A DNA stretch of 64,000 bases from Pseudodesulfovibrio sp. zrk46. Lineage in GTDB: Bacteria; Desulfobacterota; Desulfovibrionia; Desulfovibrionales; Desulfovibrionaceae. The first letter of the stretch is position 1, and each line of letters begins with the position of its first letter. The translations under genes and the position numbers were made by a program. The stretch is taken from NCBI RefSeq assembly GCF_012516435.1, contig NZ_CP051216.1, forward strand, positions 3,709,501-3,773,500, given 5' to 3'. The notes under the pieces were generated by a model. It was not told the origin of the DNA. It did not search any database and was given only the letters and a program-made list of their open reading frames with translations. Below, piece by piece: positions 61,004 through 64,000 of the stretch.

Positions 61004-61053
61004 CGTGAAAGCTTGAAATCGCAGCACCCCGGTGCCACAATCAGACGATCATT

Positions 61054-61197
61054 TTAGTGATGGTCTTCTTCCATGGCTTCCCGAACACGGAGAACTCCGA
61101 TGGTCAGGATCCAGGCAAGATAGATGAAAATCAGGGAAACACCGACAAAACCGGGGCCGGTGCTGTGTGCCATACCGGAAAGCAATTCACCAATCAT
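61054..61197 (-). CDS. Very small single-helix membrane protein
   Basis: 47 residues from ATG 61197 with a very strong GAGGAGG ribosome-binding site. One membrane helix (about 18-37), a short N-terminal segment, and a charged tail ending EEDHH. The strong ribosome-binding site and isolation argue that it is real. Unknown function; small proteins like this often accompany a transporter or oxidase, but none is adjacent. Confidence 0.65.
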   Translation of the reverse strand: MIGELLSGMAHSTGPGFVGVSLIFIYLAWILTIGVLRVREAMEEDHH

Positions 61198-61397
61198 TGT
61201 ATTCCTCCTCGAACAACCCTTCTTGGCTTGAAAAGATGTATGATCTTTGGCTGCTTGTGAAGAAAATGTCAACCCCATTCAGCAATTTTCCAACTAGCCC
61301 TACTACTTCTTTCAGTCCTAACGGACTTGTCAGCCGTATGGATTTTGCCTATTAATGGTCAGAGGATACGACACATTTCATATTTATGGCGGTACAC

Positions 61398-62072
61398 ATG
61401 GGCCTTTTCGATTTCATAACCAATCTTTTCTCCAAGTCGGACAAACCGAAGCCCAAGAAAAAAAAGGGGGCTAAAAAGAAAGCTGTAGCCAAGAAAAAAG
61501 CACCAGCCCAAAAGAAGACTGCCAAGGGCGAAGCCGCCGCTCCAAAGAAAGCAACCAAGAAGCCCATCAAAAAGAATACTTCCGGTGCTCCATCTTTCAG
61601 CTTGGATACATCCAAGGGGAAAAAGCGCAAGAAGTCCAAGCAAATTTCGGCTGACCCTATCAACGAGCAAGCCCTAGGTTTTTCTATCTCTCTTAAGGAT
61701 GAAGATGAACGAGCCAAGAAACGAAAGGCTGTCCGCATTCGAGTCGATGGTCTGGAAGCACACGTCCATCGCCTCAAGAAGCGCTTTGATGTTACCGATA
61801 TTAGCGCCACTGGCTTCGGGTTCGCTTTTGAAAAGCCCCGCGTCAAAGGCGGCGTCAAGCTGGAGATCGACCTCTACCTCAACGGCGAATTAAAAGTTGA
61901 AAAGCTACAGTGCAAGGTCATGCGTCATGAGCGCGGTTCCGTAGGATGCATTTTCGAAGATATGGACCGCCATCAGGACGACGTCGTGCACGAAATCGTC
62001 CTTTTGGGGCAGAAACAGCAAGCGGAACGAAAAAACGCCAAGAAGGATTTGGAATTCCAACTCCCTGACTAA
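61398..62072 (+). CDS. PilZ-domain protein with Lys-rich histone-like N-terminal tail
   Basis: 224 residues from ATG 61398 (ATG 61386 adds 4). After MGLFDFITNLFSK, residues about 14-85 are extremely rich in Lys, Ala and Pro (KKAVAKKKAPAQKKTA), like histone H1 or the bacterial H1-like proteins. The PilZ domain follows: KKRKAVRIR is the RxxxR segment and VTDISATGFGF the DxSxxG motif (about 113-140). It should bind c-di-GMP, and the tail could bind DNA, RNA or membranes. No ribosome-binding site of note. Confidence 0.78.
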   Translation: MGLFDFITNLFSKSDKPKPKKKKGAKKKAVAKKKAPAQKKTAKGEAAAPKKATKKPIKKNTSGAPSFSLDTSKGKKRKKSKQISADPINEQALGFSISLKDEDERAKKRKAVRIRVDGLEAHVHRLKKRFDVTDISATGFGFAFEKPRVKGGVKLEIDLYLNGELKVEKLQCKVMRHERGSVGCIFEDMDRHQDDVVHEIVLLGQKQQAERKNAKKDLEFQLPD

Positions 62073-62081
62073 GTTGGCAGC

Positions 62082-62453
62082 CTAGAGATTCCCTTTCAAC
62101 TCAGTGATATAGTTCTCAAGGTCGTTGGGCTCTCCTGATTTGTGATCCTCGGGATAAAGCAGTGCGGTCATGAAGAAGACACTGCCGATGCGAAGCGCCG
62201 TGCTGGCACTCGTAGAGAACTGTTCCAAACGCTGAGCGATCTGGTCTCCCAGTTCTCCACCAACCTTTTCGGTCATAGGCCACGCCTTTTCCCCTAGCGC
62301 AGCCAACAGTTCTGCCTTCTTTTCCAGTTTAACCTGAAATGCCTGCTGCCCTTCGCTTTGAAGGGCTTTCTCACCCTCGTCCTCCAAACGGTGAACAGTT
62401 GCGGCTTTCTCTTCCAAAAACTCTATCAATTCGGCAAGTGCTTGTTTTTGCAT
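62082..62453 (-). CDS. Small helical protein, unknown function
   Basis: 123 residues from ATG 62453 (AGGAGAG upstream). Mostly amphipathic helices with heptad spacing (LAELIEFLEEKAATVHRLEDEG); one moderately hydrophobic segment near 75-98. No Cys or recognised motif. Convergent with the PilZ gene, 9 bases apart. Confidence 0.6.
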   Translation of the reverse strand: MQKQALAELIEFLEEKAATVHRLEDEGEKALQSEGQQAFQVKLEKKAELLAALGEKAWPMTEKVGGELGDQIAQRLEQFSTSASTALRIGSVFFMTALLYPEDHKSGEPNDLENYITELKGNL

Positions 62454-62504
62454 AGTCTCTCCTATTGCCGCGACTGTAAACGCGTCGAGCAAGAAATACA
62501 AGAA

Positions 62505-62530
62505 GGCCCGGCGAGAAAACACGCCGGGCC
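62505..62530 (-). terminator. Terminator between two small minus-strand genes
   Basis: Perfect 9-bp stem GGCCCGGCG/CGCCGGGCC followed on the minus strand by a T-rich stretch. Confidence 0.8.
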
Positions 62531-62551
62531 GACAACTTCATTACTATAAAT

Positions 62552-62755
62552 TTAAAGAGAGCCTGCTAGTTTGTAGTAAGTATTGCACTCATGCTTATTG
62601 GCAAAAGGACAGGGCTCGCTGCGGAACCACTTGCGCTTGGGGCACCAGTAGGAGTCATGGAATGGTTCATTACACCCATTCCTTGTCAGCATCTTGCGCC
62701 TCACATTACCGAGATGGATTACCTTGTCGTCAGTCTTGGCCCGCCAAACTGCCAT
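62552..62755 (-). CDS. Small Cys-containing protein, unknown function
   Basis: 67 residues. Four Cys (28, 38, 49, 57) and several aromatics (SYWCPKRKWF, EPCPFANKHEC) suggest a metal-binding or zinc-finger-like fold. AAGG lies 7 bases before the ATG and a strong terminator follows, supporting a real gene. Not recognised. The 62756-62967 gap upstream shows no other element I can name. Confidence 0.6.
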   Translation of the reverse strand: MAVWRAKTDDKVIHLGNVRRKMLTRNGCNEPFHDSYWCPKRKWFRSEPCPFANKHECNTYYKLAGSL

Positions 62756-62967
62756 GGCTCAACCTTCTGTCTTCAGCATCAATGCACGATCGATTCTCCT
62801 TTACGTCGAAATTCCGGCACATTTCCGGTTATGTATAGATTATTACAAATTACATGCCATGAACAGCATTTTCAGGATGAACCACGCCCCCTTTTCGCTG
62901 GACAAGAAGGGCCTAAGATTTTACCTAGACTGATTGCAAAACTAACGCATGAAACGAGGAGCCGAAG

Positions 62968-63582
62968 TTGAGTATTCTATCCGCCAGCCTTGGGCTGACA
63001 CGCTATCGCATCATCGAGGACGTCCCCCAGGATCTTCTGGCACAAGTCCCCGAAAAGTTGCAGCAATTCGCCTTCGTCGACATCGACGCAACCGCAGACG
63101 AACGGTCTTTCGGTTGGACCAACATGGATGACATGTTGGATATAAACTGGACCCAATCTCCGCCCGAAAAGGCTGAGTATTTTACTTTTGCCATGCGCTT
63201 GGACACCCGACGCATCCCCCCAGCAGTGCTCAAGAAGCACTACACCATAGCGCTGAACAAAGAGCTGACGCAGAACAAGGAACAGGGAAAGAATTTCGTA
63301 TCCCGAGACCGCAAACGCGAGCTCAAGGAGCAGGTGACCCTGCGTCTTCGCGCCCGCACATTCCCGATTCCTGCAGTATTCGACATCATCTGGAATCCCT
63401 CGAACAATCGGATTTACCTGACCACCACCAACTCCAAGGTGCGCGCTCTGTTTGAAGATTATTTCGCTCTCACATTCGATCTGCATCTGGAGCCACTTAC
63501 GCCCTTTTTCATGGCCATGGATATCCTCGGCGAAGAAGCTGCTCCCCGGCTGGAAGGCCTCGAACCCACCATCTTCGTGTAA
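62968..63582 (+). CDS. Short RdgC-like recombination-associated protein
   Basis: 204 residues from TTG 62968 (GAGGAG 7 bases upstream). AFVDIDATADERSFGWTNMDDM, MRLDTRRIPPAVLKKH and the DRKRELKEQV helix match RdgC, a ring-shaped DNA-binding protein that limits RecA. E. coli RdgC has about 300 residues; here about a third is missing at the C-terminus. The next gene starts 9 bases later and may supply the rest or a partner. Confidence 0.82.
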   Translation: MSILSASLGLTRYRIIEDVPQDLLAQVPEKLQQFAFVDIDATADERSFGWTNMDDMLDINWTQSPPEKAEYFTFAMRLDTRRIPPAVLKKHYTIALNKELTQNKEQGKNFVSRDRKRELKEQVTLRLRARTFPIPAVFDIIWNPSNNRIYLTTTNSKVRALFEDYFALTFDLHLEPLTPFFMAMDILGEEAAPRLEGLEPTIFV

Positions 63583-63591
63583 GGAGACATC

Positions 63592-64000
63592 ATGGATCTT
63601 TCTCTCGTAGAACGCGAAAACACCCTGCTTGGTCAGGATTTTCTTACCTGGCTCTGGTACAAGACGGATAATGAAACCGTCCTCTTCCAATTGGAGGACA
63701 AGCGAACTTTCTCCGTTCACATGGAACAAAAAGTTTCTGTGCAGGGAGGAGAAGGTGAAACAAAAGCCACCGCCACGGTTTCCAGCCCCGGCGGCGAACT
63801 GAGCGAAGCAAAGACAGGCCTGCTCACCGGCAAAAAGGTCAACAAAGCTCAGCTCCTCTTCTCCATGGATGAAGACGACTGGCTTGTAACAGTCAGCGCT
63901 GCCGACTTCGGCATCTCCGGTCTCAAGACGCCCAAGGTTGCCACGAAGGACGAAGAAGGCGACGACCCGGATGGAAAATTTCTGGAAAAGATGTTCTTGG
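63592..64000 (+). CDS. RdgC-partner protein, unknown (partial, 3' end outside window)
   Basis: ATG 63592 with AAGGAG 6 bases upstream; 136 codons open to the window edge. Starts MDLSLVERENTLLGQDFLTWLWYKTD, hydrophilic with GDDPDGKFLEKMF near the edge. The FLTWLWY segment resembles the second half of RdgC-type proteins, so it may be the missing RdgC C-terminal domain split into its own gene. Certain only as an open frame in the same operon. Confidence 0.72.
   Translation, partial: MDLSLVERENTLLGQDFLTWLWYKTDNETVLFQLEDKRTFSVHMEQKVSVQGGEGETKATATVSSPGGELSEAKTGLLTGKKVNKAQLLFSMDEDDWLVTVSAADFGISGLKTPKVATKDEEGDDPDGKFLEKMFL

Overview
The window reads as a stretch of chromosome from a sulfate-reducing deltaproteobacterium of the Desulfovibrionaceae, most like Pseudodesulfovibrio. 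This is inferred from gene content: an Rnf complex preceded by a multihaem cytochrome c, a tungsten aldehyde oxidoreductase with TupABC transport and a single-domain TunR/ModE-like regulator, a SulP transporter and many PilZ/receiver proteins. Base composition looks even throughout. No phage, insertion sequence or CRISPR array was seen, and no stretch over 300 bases lacks a gene or RNA.

Layout. 1-6.8 kb: signalling and envelope genes (a CheY-like receiver cut by the window edge, an HD-domain protein, a degenerate receiver-TPR protein, a fatty acid hydroxylase/sterol desaturase, a thioredoxin-reductase-like flavoprotein, a YcgR-like PilZ protein, a YibE/F membrane protein). 6.9-8.4 kb: a secreted alkaline phosphatase. 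8.6-15.5 kb: one long operon, a decahaem cytochrome followed by rnfC-D-G-E-A-B. RnfC lacks the glycine-rich NADH/FMN loop and RnfB is fused to a GltD/NfnB-like FAD/NAD(P) module. This is the most unusual part of the window. A tRNA-Val(CAC) follows.

16.1-23.3 kb: a tungsten module with aldehyde:ferredoxin oxidoreductase, a MoaD-like carrier, a ThiF/MoeB-like activator, TunR, TupA-B-C and a MobB-like GTPase. A MogA protein with an extra N-terminal domain sits at 58.4-59.2 kb. 23.3-29.7 kb: trmL, rfbB, rfbD, a large zinc-ribbon/SulP/STAS/cyclic-nucleotide protein and a glycosyltransferase. rfbA is 35 kb away at 60 kb and rfbC is not in the window.

29.8-42.5 kb is mostly minus-strand metabolism: class IV aminotransferase, asd, metF, a Nudix hydrolase, an ABC-F ATPase, and the run psd-pssA-leuA-leuC-leuD-leuB (branched-chain amino acid and phosphatidylethanolamine synthesis). 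44.85-45.6 kb holds eight tRNA genes on the minus strand: six identical tRNA-Gly(GCC) and two tRNA-Cys(GCA), partly separated by terminator-like hairpins. 45.8-47.7 kb: dksA and an RqcH/NFACT protein. 47.8-54.5 kb: a lysozyme-like protein, mutY, gpmA, a large TPR protein with a CCHC zinc knuckle and membrane anchor, and two glycosyltransferases. 55.7-64 kb: mltB, a zinc-ribbon protein, a TolC-like porin, MogA, a DUF1614 membrane protein, rfbA, a PilZ protein with a histone-H1-like tail, small unknown genes, and a short RdgC with a co-transcribed partner cut by the window edge.

Functions come from recognising motifs by eye, without database searches. Start codons were chosen by ribosome-binding site and family alignment from memory; several are TTG or GTG.
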